The notes beneath the pieces were generated by a model. The model was not told where the DNA came from and did not search any database. It saw only the letters and a list, made by a program, of their open reading frames with translations. This document shows positions 7,280-13,391 of a stretch of DNA of 15,676 nucleotides, one piece after another; within the stretch, counting starts at the first letter, position 1; every line of letters starts with the position of its first letter. The DNA comes from Deltaproteobacteria bacterium (GTDB lineage Bacteria; Desulfobacterota; DSM-4660; Desulfatiglandales; B25-G16), in the NCBI GenBank assembly GCA_020355145.1, contig CP070660.1:1503205-1518880 (forward strand). The letters run 5' to 3'. Made by a program: the position numbers and the translations under genes.

Positions 7280-8476
7280 CTACCCTGCCGTATGCCGTAA
7301 ACTAGTTCTTGAGGTAAATCCCAAAAGTGCATCTTTCATCTTTTTGCAGGCTGCCTCGATAATTTCAGGCTCTTTTGTAAAACAAATCCTTACATAGCCT
7401 TCACCGTGTTCACCAAAACAGGTACCTGGAACCAAGGTCACGCCCGCTCTCTCTAAGACAAAATCAGCAAATTCCGCACTACTCATTCCTGTATTCCTGA
7501 TATTTGGAAAGACATAATAGGCGCCGTCAGGTACCGGACAGGAGATACCAGGAATCTCATTCAGCCTTTTTACGAGCAGATCTCTTAAGGTCTTAAATTT
7601 ATTAATTCTGTCTTCAATAGTTTGTTGGTTGACCTTTAATGCAGCAATGCCGGCACGCTGGATAAAAGGAGGCGCACACGTATAAATTGTCTGAAAAAGC
7701 ATGCCCATTTTTTCAATGACCTTTTCCGGTCCTATGGCATAACCTAGGCGCCAACCAGGCATGGAATAACCCTTGGAAAAGCCATTTAAGATTATCGTCC
7801 TTTCCTTACATTTATCATGTATTCCGGGAGAATGATGGGCTTTACCGTAAATAACCCGCGAATATATCTCGTCACTTAAGATATAGATATCTTTTTCCTC
7901 GGCAACCTTATAGATTGCCTCTATCTCTTCTTTACTAAGTACGGCCCCTGTAGGATTATGGGGAGAATTGATAATTAACAAACGGGTATTATCAGTAATC
8001 CTTTTTGCGATTTCCTCAGGATCTAGATGAAAGGCGTCGTCTTCTTTAGTTGGGATACCTACCTGTTTTACTCCGATATAATTAGCCACTGCTATGTATG
8101 TAGAAAAGCCAGGATCAGAAAAGATGACCTCGTGACCAGAATCCGCAACACAACGAATCACAAAATCAATAACGGCGTTTGCGGGTATGACCACAACTTG
8201 ATTCAAATCAGGTCTAAATCCCAGATATTCTTCAGTATGTTCAGCAATAGCCTTCCGTAAATCCAAAATTCCCACATGTTCCACATAGTGAGTGTCATCT
8301 TGATCTAATGCCTCCTTAGTTGCTTGTCTAATATGTGGATGGGACTCATAATCTGAATCGCCAAGCTCAAAGTGATAGATCTTCCTACCAGATCTCTCCA
8401 TTTCATTAACTTTTTTAAATATATTAAACATGGGCTGTCCAATTATGCCTTCAGTAATCTTGGCCAATCTTCTCAT
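7280..8476 (-). CDS. Class I/II PLP-dependent aminotransferase
   Basis: A 398-residue fold-type I aminotransferase related to aspartate/aromatic and alanine aminotransferases. Counting from the chosen start, SPHNPTG lies at 171-177 (PLP-ring Asn N174) and DEIYSRVIY at 202-210 (Asp and Tyr contacts to PLP). The Schiff-base lysine is K235 in NGFSKGYSMPGWRLGY, and the carboxylate-binding Arg is R363 in GYVRICF. The substrate cannot be fixed from sequence. Two candidate ATGs exist: GGGAGG abuts the one at 8482 but lies six bases from the one at 8476, so 8476 is preferred. It is the first gene of the leftward group and is three bases before the beta-propeller gene. The C-terminal tail (TSRTSLRHTAG) is short and unremarkable. 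Confidence 0.9.
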   Translation of the reverse strand: MRRLAKITEGIIGQPMFNIFKKVNEMERSGRKIYHFELGDSDYESHPHIRQATKEALDQDDTHYVEHVGILDLRKAIAEHTEEYLGFRPDLNQVVVIPANAVIDFVIRCVADSGHEVIFSDPGFSTYIAVANYIGVKQVGIPTKEDDAFHLDPEEIAKRITDNTRLLIINSPHNPTGAVLSKEEIEAIYKVAEEKDIYILSDEIYSRVIYGKAHHSPGIHDKCKERTIILNGFSKGYSMPGWRLGYAIGPEKVIEKMGMLFQTIYTCAPPFIQRAGIAALKVNQQTIEDRINKFKTLRDLLVKRLNEIPGISCPVPDGAYYVFPNIRNTGMSSAEFADFVLERAGVTLVPGTCFGEHGEGYVRICFTKEPEIIEAACKKMKDALLGFTSRTSLRHTAG

Positions 8477-8587
8477 AACCATCCTCCCATAAAGGTATTA
8501 GGCATTGGCTTTATAGCCAGTCTTTTCTTTTCCCTTGAGTAAGGTAATATATTTGTCCTTACCTTGCCATGCAACCACAGTGAGGCT

Positions 8588-8615
8588 ATTTTACACGGTT
8601 TTTATGTATATTCAA
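8588..8615 (-). promoter_or_regulatory. Candidate sigma70 promoter for the leftward operon
   Basis: On the minus strand TTGAAT (8615-8610) and TAAAAT (8593-8588) are separated by 16 bases, each one or two mismatches from consensus. This would give a leader of about 100 bases ahead of the aminotransferase. It is the best pair I could find by eye; it is not proven. Confidence 0.4.
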
Positions 8616-8622
8616 GTTTTAG

Positions 8623-8781
8623 ATGGATGGTAATTTCTCAACCATAACCCTGTTTGTAGCAACTTTTATCCCGTCATCAGTCATTTCTACTGTATTAGCG
8701 GTGTGCGGCCTGCTGTTCAGCCTTTTTGGAAGATGCCCAAGCAGTAGCAAGGCGGAATTGGGTAAGTGGAATATGGATTGA
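8623..8781 (+). CDS. Doubtful small membrane-protein-like reading frame (52 aa)
   Basis: The frame begins ATG GAT GGT and encodes a hydrophobic stretch, TLFVATFIPSSVISTVLAVC, that could span a membrane once. It is followed by GLLFSLFGRCPSSSKAELG. No Shine-Dalgarno precedes it. It overlaps the candidate leftward promoter on its left and ends within the right-hand direct repeat, just before the rightward promoter. It could be a real small protein, a leader peptide or chance. I do not recognise it. Confidence 0.2.
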   Translation: MDGNFSTITLFVATFIPSSVISTVLAVCGLLFSLFGRCPSSSKAELGKWNMD

Positions 8782-8792
8782 GGTATTAGCCA

Positions 8793-8821
8793 TTGACTTT
8801 GAAGGCCTTTTATACTATGAT
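8793..8821 (+). promoter_or_regulatory. Sigma70-type promoter of the first cNMP/PilZ gene
   Basis: TTGACT (8793-8798) and TATGAT (8816-8821) are separated by exactly 17 bases, each one mismatch from consensus. Transcription would begin near 8828, leaving a leader of about 50 bases that carries GAGAGGT nine bases before the ATG at 8880. Confidence 0.7.
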
Positions 8822-8879
8822 TTATTTAAATAGATACTATTTCTTATCCATTTTTTAACGCAAGAGAGGTATTGAGGAG

Positions 8880-9590
8880 ATGTTACAGCCTTCAGGCCCA
8901 GGGAAAGATGCTGATCTGTACCCCATAGCGTCAGAGGAGATCTATAAGGATGGCCAGATTATCGTAGAAGAGGGGAGTTCAGGGGACTGGGTCTATGTGG
9001 TTCTTAGTGGTTCAGTAGAAATCTCTAGGACGATTGATGGAAAGAAGTTTATATTAACGGTGCTTAAGCCTGGTGAGGTATTTGGCGAACTGGGTTATTT
9101 AGGAGCTGTGAAGCGAACCGCTACAGTCCGGGCCATTGGGGAGACGACCATTGGCGTTATTGATCGCGCTTTTTTGGATAAGGAATTCAATAAACTCTCT
9201 GGATATTTCAGGAGCATTCTCGTGGCCCTGGTGAAAAGATTCAGAGGTCTTATGGATAGGGCTTGCGAGTTTACCGGCCGGAAAGATGGCCGTTTTGAAA
9301 AGACCTTATCCCTGATGTTTAAGGATCGTCAGTCCTTTATTAAGGCTTACACGGCCAATATTGGTATGGGCGGGCTTTTCATCAGCACCGAACATCTACT
9401 AAAGGAGGGTGAACAGTTTTTGCTCAAGCTGCAACTTCCAGGCGTTTCCGAGCCATTGAAGGTCAAGTGTGAAGTGGTATGGACAAGAAAACAGAGCGAT
9501 ACTGAGAAGAGGCCACCTGGAATGGGAGTCAAGTTCTGTGAGATGACCAAAAAGGATCTTCAGATACTGAACCAATACCTTCAACTTTAA
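8880..9590 (+). CDS. Cyclic-nucleotide-binding + PilZ domain protein
   Basis: A 236-residue cytoplasmic protein with two sensory domains and no DNA-binding or catalytic domain. Residues about 16-125 form a CRP-like cyclic nucleotide-binding fold: GQIIVEEGSSGDWVYVVLSGSVEI, then F68-G69-E70 and R79-T80-A81 of the phosphate-binding cassette. Residues about 134-236 form a PilZ domain with RxxxR (R134/R138), then N160-IGMGG-LFI, then a VVWTR...PPGMGVKF end. In c-di-GMP-binding PilZ proteins the second motif is D/N-x-S-x-x-G; here Ser is replaced by Gly. It may thus respond to cAMP or cGMP and, perhaps weakly, to c-di-GMP. It is transcribed alone from its own promoter and meets its paralogue tail to tail 92 bases downstream. 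Confidence 0.88.
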   Translation: MLQPSGPGKDADLYPIASEEIYKDGQIIVEEGSSGDWVYVVLSGSVEISRTIDGKKFILTVLKPGEVFGELGYLGAVKRTATVRAIGETTIGVIDRAFLDKEFNKLSGYFRSILVALVKRFRGLMDRACEFTGRKDGRFEKTLSLMFKDRQSFIKAYTANIGMGGLFISTEHLLKEGEQFLLKLQLPGVSEPLKVKCEVVWTRKQSDTEKRPPGMGVKFCEMTKKDLQILNQYLQL

Positions 9591-9682
9591 TTAAACGTCT
9601 CCTATTATAGTTAAGTAGATATTCTTTGACATAAGGTCTCTTGGTTGAGAAAAAAGGGGTCAGGCGGGAGGCCATCAGAGGA

Positions 9683-10366
9683 TTAATGGGATTTATGCGA
9701 TGCTATGTAGTTTTTAAGAAGCCTTTTGTCCTCGGGATCCATATCAATAAACTCAGTTCCCATCCCTGAGGGCTTCTTTTCGGTGCTCATATCTTGAGAT
9801 CTTGTCCAAACCACCTTCCCTGTTGTGTTGATTACTTTCTTGGTGTCTGGCAGATTGAATTCCAAATCCAAAAGGTTGTCAACTGGTAGGGTCTTTGTTG
9901 TTTTAATAAATAACCCCCCGTCAGCAAGATTACTAATGTAAGCCCTAAAGAAATCGCTTGCCGTTTTAAAGGTGATCCTTACCCTTGCCCTCTCCTCGCT
10001 GCGCCTGGGAGCGGGAGCAAGGTTCTCAATGGTTCTTCTCAATTTCCTAACAAGGCCACAAATTATTCCCCTGAAATCTGAGCTTATCTGGTTAAATTCC
10101 TTGTCCAAGAAATTCTTATCCAATAACTCCAGAACTGTGTCCTCAAGCGCAGTAACTGTAGCCAATCGGGGGGCAGGATCAAGATAACTCATCTCACCAA
10201 ATATCTCTCCAGGCCCAAGTATCCCAAAGACAATCTTTTTACCCTCGACTATCTTGCTGATCTCCACCTTCCCGGAGCTTAGAATATAAACAGCGTCTCC
10301 GTGACTGCCTTCCTTAAATATGACCTCCCCTGCCTTATGGGTCTCTTTTCCGATCGTTAGCAACAA
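9683..10366 (-). CDS. Cyclic-nucleotide-binding + PilZ domain protein (paralogue)
   Basis: A 227-residue paralogue of the 8880-9590 protein with the same domain order. The cNMP domain covers about residues 5-112, with F56-G57-E58 and R67 in the phosphate cassette (PRLATVTA). The PilZ domain covers about 122-227, with R122xxxR126 and N146-LADGG-LFI; Ser of the c-di-GMP motif is replaced by Ala. Both paralogues end with a KVVWTRSQ/EVVWTRKQ and GMG segment. The start is TTG at 10366, nine bases after a strong AAGGAGGT, and overlaps the last ten bases of coaE, which implies translational coupling to coaE. It lacks the N-terminal 15 residues found in its paralogue. Target proteins are unknown. Confidence 0.87.
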   Translation of the reverse strand: MLLTIGKETHKAGEVIFKEGSHGDAVYILSSGKVEISKIVEGKKIVFGILGPGEIFGEMSYLDPAPRLATVTALEDTVLELLDKNFLDKEFNQISSDFRGIICGLVRKLRRTIENLAPAPRRSEERARVRITFKTASDFFRAYISNLADGGLFIKTTKTLPVDNLLDLEFNLPDTKKVINTTGKVVWTRSQDMSTEKKPSGMGTEFIDMDPEDKRLLKNYIASHKSH

Positions 10367-10989
10367 TTGGGCTCTACCTCCTTCATTTTTGCCAACTTCC
10401 CTAATCCATGGATTACCTTCCTAACCTGATCCCTGGTCTCATTGATACTCCCCTTGTTGTCTATAATGTAGTCTGAGAGAGATCTTTTCTCATCAATAGG
10501 GATCTGGGCATTTAATCTTTTTTCTACCTCTTCTTTTGCTAGGCCTTGTCTTTTTGTTGCCCTCTTAATCTGTACAACTCTCGGTACATATACCAGAATA
10601 ACCTTATCAAACCTTTTATGCAAGCTCAATTCAAATAAAAGGGGAATATCCATAATGACAATAGAAGATGGGTCTTTCCTTTTAATGGCATTAATTAAGG
10701 CATCTCTTTCCTGAAAGATCCTAGGATGGGTAAAGCCTTCCAGGGCCTTTCTACTCTTTTCATCGGAAAATACGATTTCTGCAAGGGCAGAACGATTCAG
10801 CGTTCTATCGGGAGATAGGACTCCAGGACCAAAATAGTCGATTATATCCCTCCAGGCAGGCTTATCAGGCTCCACTACGAGGCAGGCAAGGTAATCAAAA
10901 TCAATCACATATGCCCCCTCATCTTTAAACATCCTTGCTACAGTGCTTTTCCCACTCCCAATACCACCTGTCAGTCCTACTATTAACAT
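10357..10989 (-). CDS. coaE: Dephospho-CoA kinase
   Basis: A 210-residue kinase that phosphorylates the 3'-hydroxyl of dephospho-CoA with ATP, the last step of coenzyme A synthesis. The P-loop GLTGGIGSGKST is at residues 5-16. The DxD-like segment VIDFDYLA (normally VIDAD) is near 28-35. The lid and CoA regions follow: THPRIF, MDIPLLFE, VYVPRVVQIKRATKRQG and RLNAQIPIDEKRSLSDYIIDN, all family signatures. Length is normal (about 200). The start at ATG 10989 has no clear Shine-Dalgarno: the leader is the edge of the repeat island. Its last ten bases overlap the TTG start of the cNMP/PilZ gene, which would be cotranscribed although its role is unrelated. Confidence 0.93.
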   Translation of the reverse strand: MLIVGLTGGIGSGKSTVARMFKDEGAYVIDFDYLACLVVEPDKPAWRDIIDYFGPGVLSPDRTLNRSALAEIVFSDEKSRKALEGFTHPRIFQERDALINAIKRKDPSSIVIMDIPLLFELSLHKRFDKVILVYVPRVVQIKRATKRQGLAKEEVEKRLNAQIPIDEKRSLSDYIIDNKGSINETRDQVRKVIHGLGKLAKMKEVEPNCC

Positions 10990-11018
10990 AAGAAGTGCCC
11001 AAGGTTAAAAGTTATAAG

Positions 11019-11054
11019 TGCCCGCCCGCCTCGCAAGCGAGAGCGTTGCGGGCA
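11019..11054. repeat. GC-rich nested hairpin
   Basis: The outer stem TGCCCGC (11019-11025) pairs with GCGGGCA (11048-11054). Inside it, CTCGC (11030-11034) pairs with GCGAG (11037-11041) around AA. There is no T-run after it on either strand, so it does not look like an intrinsic terminator. It begins about 30 bases upstream of the coaE start. Confidence 0.6.
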
Positions 11055-11183
11055 GGCCTAAAGTCGAGTATATCCCGTGTCCGTTGCATATCGTTTATTG
11101 CTCGTAATTCACAATTCCTTAATTCCGGCTCATCCAAGCTAGGACTTGACCGAAGTGACACATTAACTCTCTAACTGATTAAG

Positions 11184-11202
11184 CCACGTCCTTTGGGCGT
11201 GG
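11184..11202. repeat. Short hairpin, class CC-TTT-GG (copy 1)
   Basis: CCACGTCCTTTGGGCGTGG forms an eight-pair stem, including one T-G wobble, around TTT. It is the covariant partner of the hairpin at 11636-11654: the fourth base pair is C-G here and G-C there. Confidence 0.65.
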
Positions 11203-11238
11203 TCAGAGATAATTGGCTTTGCCTGGAAGCAATGGCTT

Positions 11239-11350
11239 GGAGTATTGGCCTGCCCTGGCGCGACTTGCCTGGAATACATTGCCATTGATGTAATATTTAG
11301 TAAGCGTCACCCGCTGGAATCCGGTCATGCAAGCCAGGTCTGGGCCAGGG
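11239..11350 (+). repeat. ~110-bp repeat with complementary ends, copy 1
   Basis: It begins GGAGTATTGG, then CCCTGGCGCGACTTGCCTGG, and ends CCAGGTCTGGGCCAGGG. The outer ends CCCTGGC (11253-11259) and GCCAGGG (11344-11350) are complementary, and CCTGG/CCAGG form an inner pair. The centre has TGTAATATTT. Copy 3 repeats its first 39 bases with two differences. Confidence 0.8.
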
Positions 11351-11460
11351 AATATTGGAGCCCGCCCTGGCGCGAAATACCTGGAACACACCCCGGTCGC
11401 TGTAATATTTCGGAAGTGGATCCCTTGAACGGCGTTCCGTAAACCAGGTCTGGGCCAGGG
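11349..11460 (+). repeat. ~110-bp repeat with complementary ends, copy 2
   Basis: It is in direct tandem with copy 1 at a period of 110-112 bases. It has CCCTGGCGCG at 11365-11374 and the same 17-base right end, CCAGGTCTGGGCCAGGG, at 11444-11460. Its centre, from GTCGCTGTAATATTTCGG on (11396-11420), differs from copy 3 at one position in 25. Confidence 0.8.
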
Positions 11461-11544
11461 TACTGGGTTTGAATCTGGAAAAATAATTTAGATATCCAAG
11501 CATATTTTCTTGTTCTGTTCTGACAGTATAACATTGTGTCTCGG

Positions 11545-11576
11545 ATTCTTCATTACTCCATCTCTCCATTACTCCA
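11545..11576. repeat. 8-bp tandem repeat array
   Basis: Four units read ATTCTTCA, TTACTCCA, TCTCTCCA and TTACTCCA in strict 8-base phase. The consensus TTACTCCA is the complement of TGGAGTAA, found on the other side of island B. Confidence 0.65.
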
Positions 11577-11608
11577 GAGAACCGTTAAATTACAGTGAAG
11601 CGTTTGAA

Positions 11609-11625
11609 GCCCCCTTCCAGGGGGC
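11609..11625. repeat. Short GC hairpin
   Basis: GCCCCCTTCCAGGGGGC folds into a perfect seven-pair stem around TCC. It sits beside the hairpin at 11636-11654, downstream of the Smr gene. Confidence 0.6.
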
Positions 11626-11631
11626 ATAAGC

Positions 11632-11654
11632 AAAACCAGGTCCTTTGGGCCTGG
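11632..11654 (-). terminator. Candidate intrinsic terminator of the Smr gene (hairpin copy 2)
   Basis: On the minus strand CCAGGCCCAAAGGACCTGG (11654-11636) forms an eight-pair stem with an AAA loop and is followed by TTTT. It lies about 50 bases after the Smr stop codon. The T-run is short, so termination may be weak, and the same hairpin may simply belong to the repeat family seen in both islands. Confidence 0.4.
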
Positions 11655-11701
11655 ATGCTTTACTTTAGGCACTTTAGCTCACTTGCAACTTATAACTTCT
11701 T

Positions 11702-12412
11702 TTATCTCTTCCTCAATAGGACATATGATGCACCTGCCCCTCCATCACAGGGTCGGGCAGTTACAAAGGCCAGGACTATCTTCTTCAAGATCCCCCTTTT
11801 AAACCAAACTGGAAGCTCCTTCTTTATAGCCGGTTGATGGTCAACCGAGCGCAATCCCCTACCATGAACAACAAGCACACACCTCAGGCCCTTTTGATGA
11901 CTCTGGATTATGAATTCATTAACAACATCTTCTGCCTCTTTCCTTGTTAGGCCGTGCAGGTCGATATAGTCTTGTATGGAAAATTCACCCCCTTTAAGTC
12001 TTTTCATGATCTTTGGGCCTATACCGGAAACCGCCCCTTCCATGTACTCATCACTGAAGGAGATATCCCAGGCCGCCGATTCTTCAACGAGGCATGAGAG
12101 ATATTCTCTTACCGTCTTACTGTGACCAGATGACCGATCAGGGGATTTGTCTTTTTTTACCGGGGATCTGATAATCTTATCCTTATTATCCCTTAAGGGG
12201 GTAACATCTTTCATTGCCATTTGAAAGAGATCTTCCTCGCCCTCTTCTGCTGTCCTGTCAGGTGGACGACGTGATGAAACAGGCGCCGTTCTTTGATTAG
12301 AACCCTTAAGACCTTTCACTAAACCCTTGAATGGTCTATTAAGGAATTCCCTGTTTTCCTCCACTCTATTCTTTACTCGATCAATCCGATCCCTTTTTCT
12401 CTTTCCTCTCAT
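11702..12412 (-). CDS. Smr-domain protein (MutS2 C-terminal-like)
   Basis: A 236-residue protein with a basic, low-complexity N-terminal half (residues 1-100 rich in Lys, Arg, Asp and Ser) and a C-terminal Smr domain (about 148-236). Smr motifs are all present: D151-LHGLT, V182-VHGRG, and G224-GAGASYVLL. Smr domains are DNA or RNA nicking/binding modules; stand-alone versions are related to YdaL/SmrB, and SmrB acts on mRNA at collided ribosomes. The exact target of this one is unknown. The ATG at 12412 has no Shine-Dalgarno. It is divergent from the DUF3786 gene across a 131-base region and ends at repeat island A. Confidence 0.87.
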   Translation of the reverse strand: MRGKRKRDRIDRVKNRVEENREFLNRPFKGLVKGLKGSNQRTAPVSSRRPPDRTAEEGEEDLFQMAMKDVTPLRDNKDKIIRSPVKKDKSPDRSSGHSKTVREYLSCLVEESAAWDISFSDEYMEGAVSGIGPKIMKRLKGGEFSIQDYIDLHGLTRKEAEDVVNEFIIQSHQKGLRCVLVVHGRGLRSVDHQPAIKKELPVWFKRGILKKIVLAFVTARPCDGGAGASYVLLRKR

Positions 12413-12422
12413 GGCAATGTAA

Positions 12423-12451
12423 TTGACTTTTTATTTATTTTTACCTAAATA
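12423..12451 (+). promoter_or_regulatory. Weak candidate promoter for the DUF3786 gene
   Basis: TTGACT (12423-12428) is followed after 17 bases by TAAATA (12446-12451). The first box is one mismatch from consensus; the second matches at only three positions. The surroundings are very AT-rich, which favours promoters but also makes chance matches common. Confidence 0.3.
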
Positions 12452-12456
12452 AGATA

Positions 12457-12498
12457 ATCTTAAGCCTATTTGATGATCTTAAGATCGCCTTTGCGATC
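12457..12498. promoter_or_regulatory. Palindromic operator-like cluster between the Smr and DUF3786 genes
   Basis: ATCTTAAG occurs at 12457-12464 and again at 12476-12483, 19 bases apart (about two helical turns). The second lies in a perfect 12-base palindrome, GATCTTAAGATC (12475-12486). This overlaps a perfect hairpin, GATCGC-CTTT-GCGATC (12483-12498). The layout suits a dimeric regulator serving both divergent genes, but no matching regulator is known. Confidence 0.4.
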
Positions 12499-12543
12499 AG
12501 TTTATTTATAGCAAAATCCAGACAATTTTAAAACCAATAACCA

Positions 12544-13164
12544 ATGGCAAGGATAGATGAGCATAGTATGGCATTAGAGATAGCAAAGAAGGAATTAAGC
12601 AGCCGGAATCCACTTCATTTTTGCCGGTTAAGTGGCGCCTTGTGCATAGAGGAAGGCGGGTCCACTATTATAAGGCTAACGTTCTTAAATCGGATGATTA
12701 CTATCAGCTGGCCGGATTTGCTATTTTATCAAGCTCCAAATAAAGGGATTCCAATAAAGGAAAGGATTCTAATCCTGCACTACCTGAACGGGTCTAAGGG
12801 AGAAGATCTAACAGGAGAGTTGATTGCCTATCAGGAGATCCCTTCTGGAAGATTCTATTTAGATGCCTTTGATAGAAGGGTCAAATATCCGTTGATTAAT
12901 GCCTTTGGTGACCAGCCTGATCAATTATCCTTATTGGCCAAGGAGCTCTTTGGGGCCAATACATCATCTATTGGAGATATCTCCGTTCTGATACAGGCCT
13001 TACCCAAGATACCTATTACCCTTGTAATCTGGAAAGGAGATGAGGAACTCTCCTCTGATGGAACAGTCCTTTTTGATAGCTCTATTAAGGATATACTCTC
13101 TGCCGAGGATATCTCTGAGCTTACCAGTATGATTGTTTATCCTCTTGTGGCAAAGGCCAAATAA
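12544..13164 (+). CDS. DUF3786 protein
   Basis: A 206-residue cytoplasmic protein of the DUF3786 family. The recognised segments are ERILILHYLNGSKGEDLTGELIAYQEIPSG (about residues 72-101), then PLINAFGDQP, LLAKELFGA, and LVIWKGDEELSSDGTVLFDSSIKDILSAEDISELT near the end. The biochemical function is unknown. The family is typical of anaerobes and often lies near genes for CO dehydrogenase/acetyl-CoA synthase or corrinoid enzymes. That fits the cooC-like gene 365 bases downstream, separated only by repeat island B. ATG 12544 has no ribosome binding site. ATG 12568 (MALEIAKK) is an alternative, with AAGGAT at a long distance. Confidence 0.82.
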   Translation: MARIDEHSMALEIAKKELSSRNPLHFCRLSGALCIEEGGSTIIRLTFLNRMITISWPDLLFYQAPNKGIPIKERILILHYLNGSKGEDLTGELIAYQEIPSGRFYLDAFDRRVKYPLINAFGDQPDQLSLLAKELFGANTSSIGDISVLIQALPKIPITLVIWKGDEELSSDGTVLFDSSIKDILSAEDISELTSMIVYPLVAKAK

Positions 13165-13173
13165 AAGAGCTTT

Positions 13174-13186
13174 GGGGCTTCGCCCC
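13174..13186. repeat. Short GC hairpin
   Basis: GGGGC-TTC-GCCCC is a perfect five-pair stem ten bases after the DUF3786 stop. No T-run follows it, so it is not a normal intrinsic terminator. A four-pair version, GGGC-TTC-GCCC, is at 6408-6418 downstream of the beta-propeller gene. Confidence 0.55.
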
Positions 13187-13190
13187 GATC

Positions 13191-13289
13191 GGAGTATCGG
13201 CCTGCCCTGGCGCGACTTGCCTGGGATACGCTGTTGTCGCTGTAATATTTCGGAAGCGGAGTCTGTGCAACTCTGGACCTGCAAACCAG
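13191..13289 (+). repeat. ~110-bp repeat, copy 3 (right end missing)
   Basis: Bases 13191-13229 match copy 1 (11239-11277) at 37 of 39 positions. Bases 13236-13260 match copy 2 at 24 of 25. The copy runs to AAACCAG and is then joined directly to copy 4, so the usual right end GTCTGGGCCAGGG is lost. Confidence 0.8.
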
Positions 13290-13391
13290 CCTGCCCTGGT
13301 GCGACGGGATGTGGATATGCAACTGTTTTCACTGCGTATGAATGCCTCACTTTCCATCACCGCATCTTGACATGCCAGGTCTGGGCCAGGG
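13290..13391 (+). repeat. ~100-bp repeat, copy 4 (divergent centre)
   Basis: It begins CCTGCCCTGGTGCGAC and ends with the shared 17 bases CCAGGTCTGGGCCAGGG (13375-13391). The centre differs from the other copies and lacks TGTAATATTT. Conserved ends with a variable centre suggest the ends are what is recognised. Confidence 0.7.

Larger units (their letters stand above)
8477..8879. other. Divergent intergenic region (about 400 bases)
   Basis: This stretch lies between the leftward aminotransferase and the rightward cNMP/PilZ gene. It holds a strong candidate promoter for the right gene and a weaker one for the left. It also contains a doubtful 52-codon hydrophobic reading frame, and two 17-base direct repeats (8493-8509 and 8781-8797, 15 of 17 identical). 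A small symmetrical element GGCTTTATAGCC lies at 8507-8518. No RNA gene or terminator is recognised. Confidence 0.6.
10990..11701. other. Non-coding repeat island A (712 bases)
   Basis: No gene is supported here. Short open frames crossing the island only translate the repeats. It contains a GC hairpin at 11019-11054, a hairpin at 11184-11202, two tandem copies of a ~110-base repeat (11239-11460), an octamer array at 11545-11576, and two further hairpins at 11609-11625 and 11636-11654. It is bounded by an 11-base inverted repeat: AAGTTATAAGT at 11009-11019 and ACTTATAACTT at 11688-11698. It lies between the 5' end of coaE and the 3' end of the Smr gene. Confidence 0.75.

Noticed and set aside
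9591..9682. Bidirectional terminator between the convergent cNMP/PilZ genes
   Set aside because: There is a run of six A/T but no adjacent stem of useful length; TCTC/GAGA gives only four pairs.
11239..11460. Integron attC sites or a CRISPR array as an explanation for the tandem repeats
   Set aside because: The units are about 110 bases without short identical repeats and unique spacers, and no GTTRRRY/RYYYAAC core pair or integrase is present.
11203..11569. Several overlapping open frames on both strands across island A, and similar frames across 13000-13630, that encode look-alike peptides
   Set aside because: They translate the same DNA repeats in several frames, have no ribosome binding sites or known domains, and the similarity is explained by the repeat units themselves.
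13174..13186. Intrinsic terminator after the DUF3786 gene
   Set aside because: The stem is GC-rich but no T-run follows on the plus strand; it fits better with the hairpin family.
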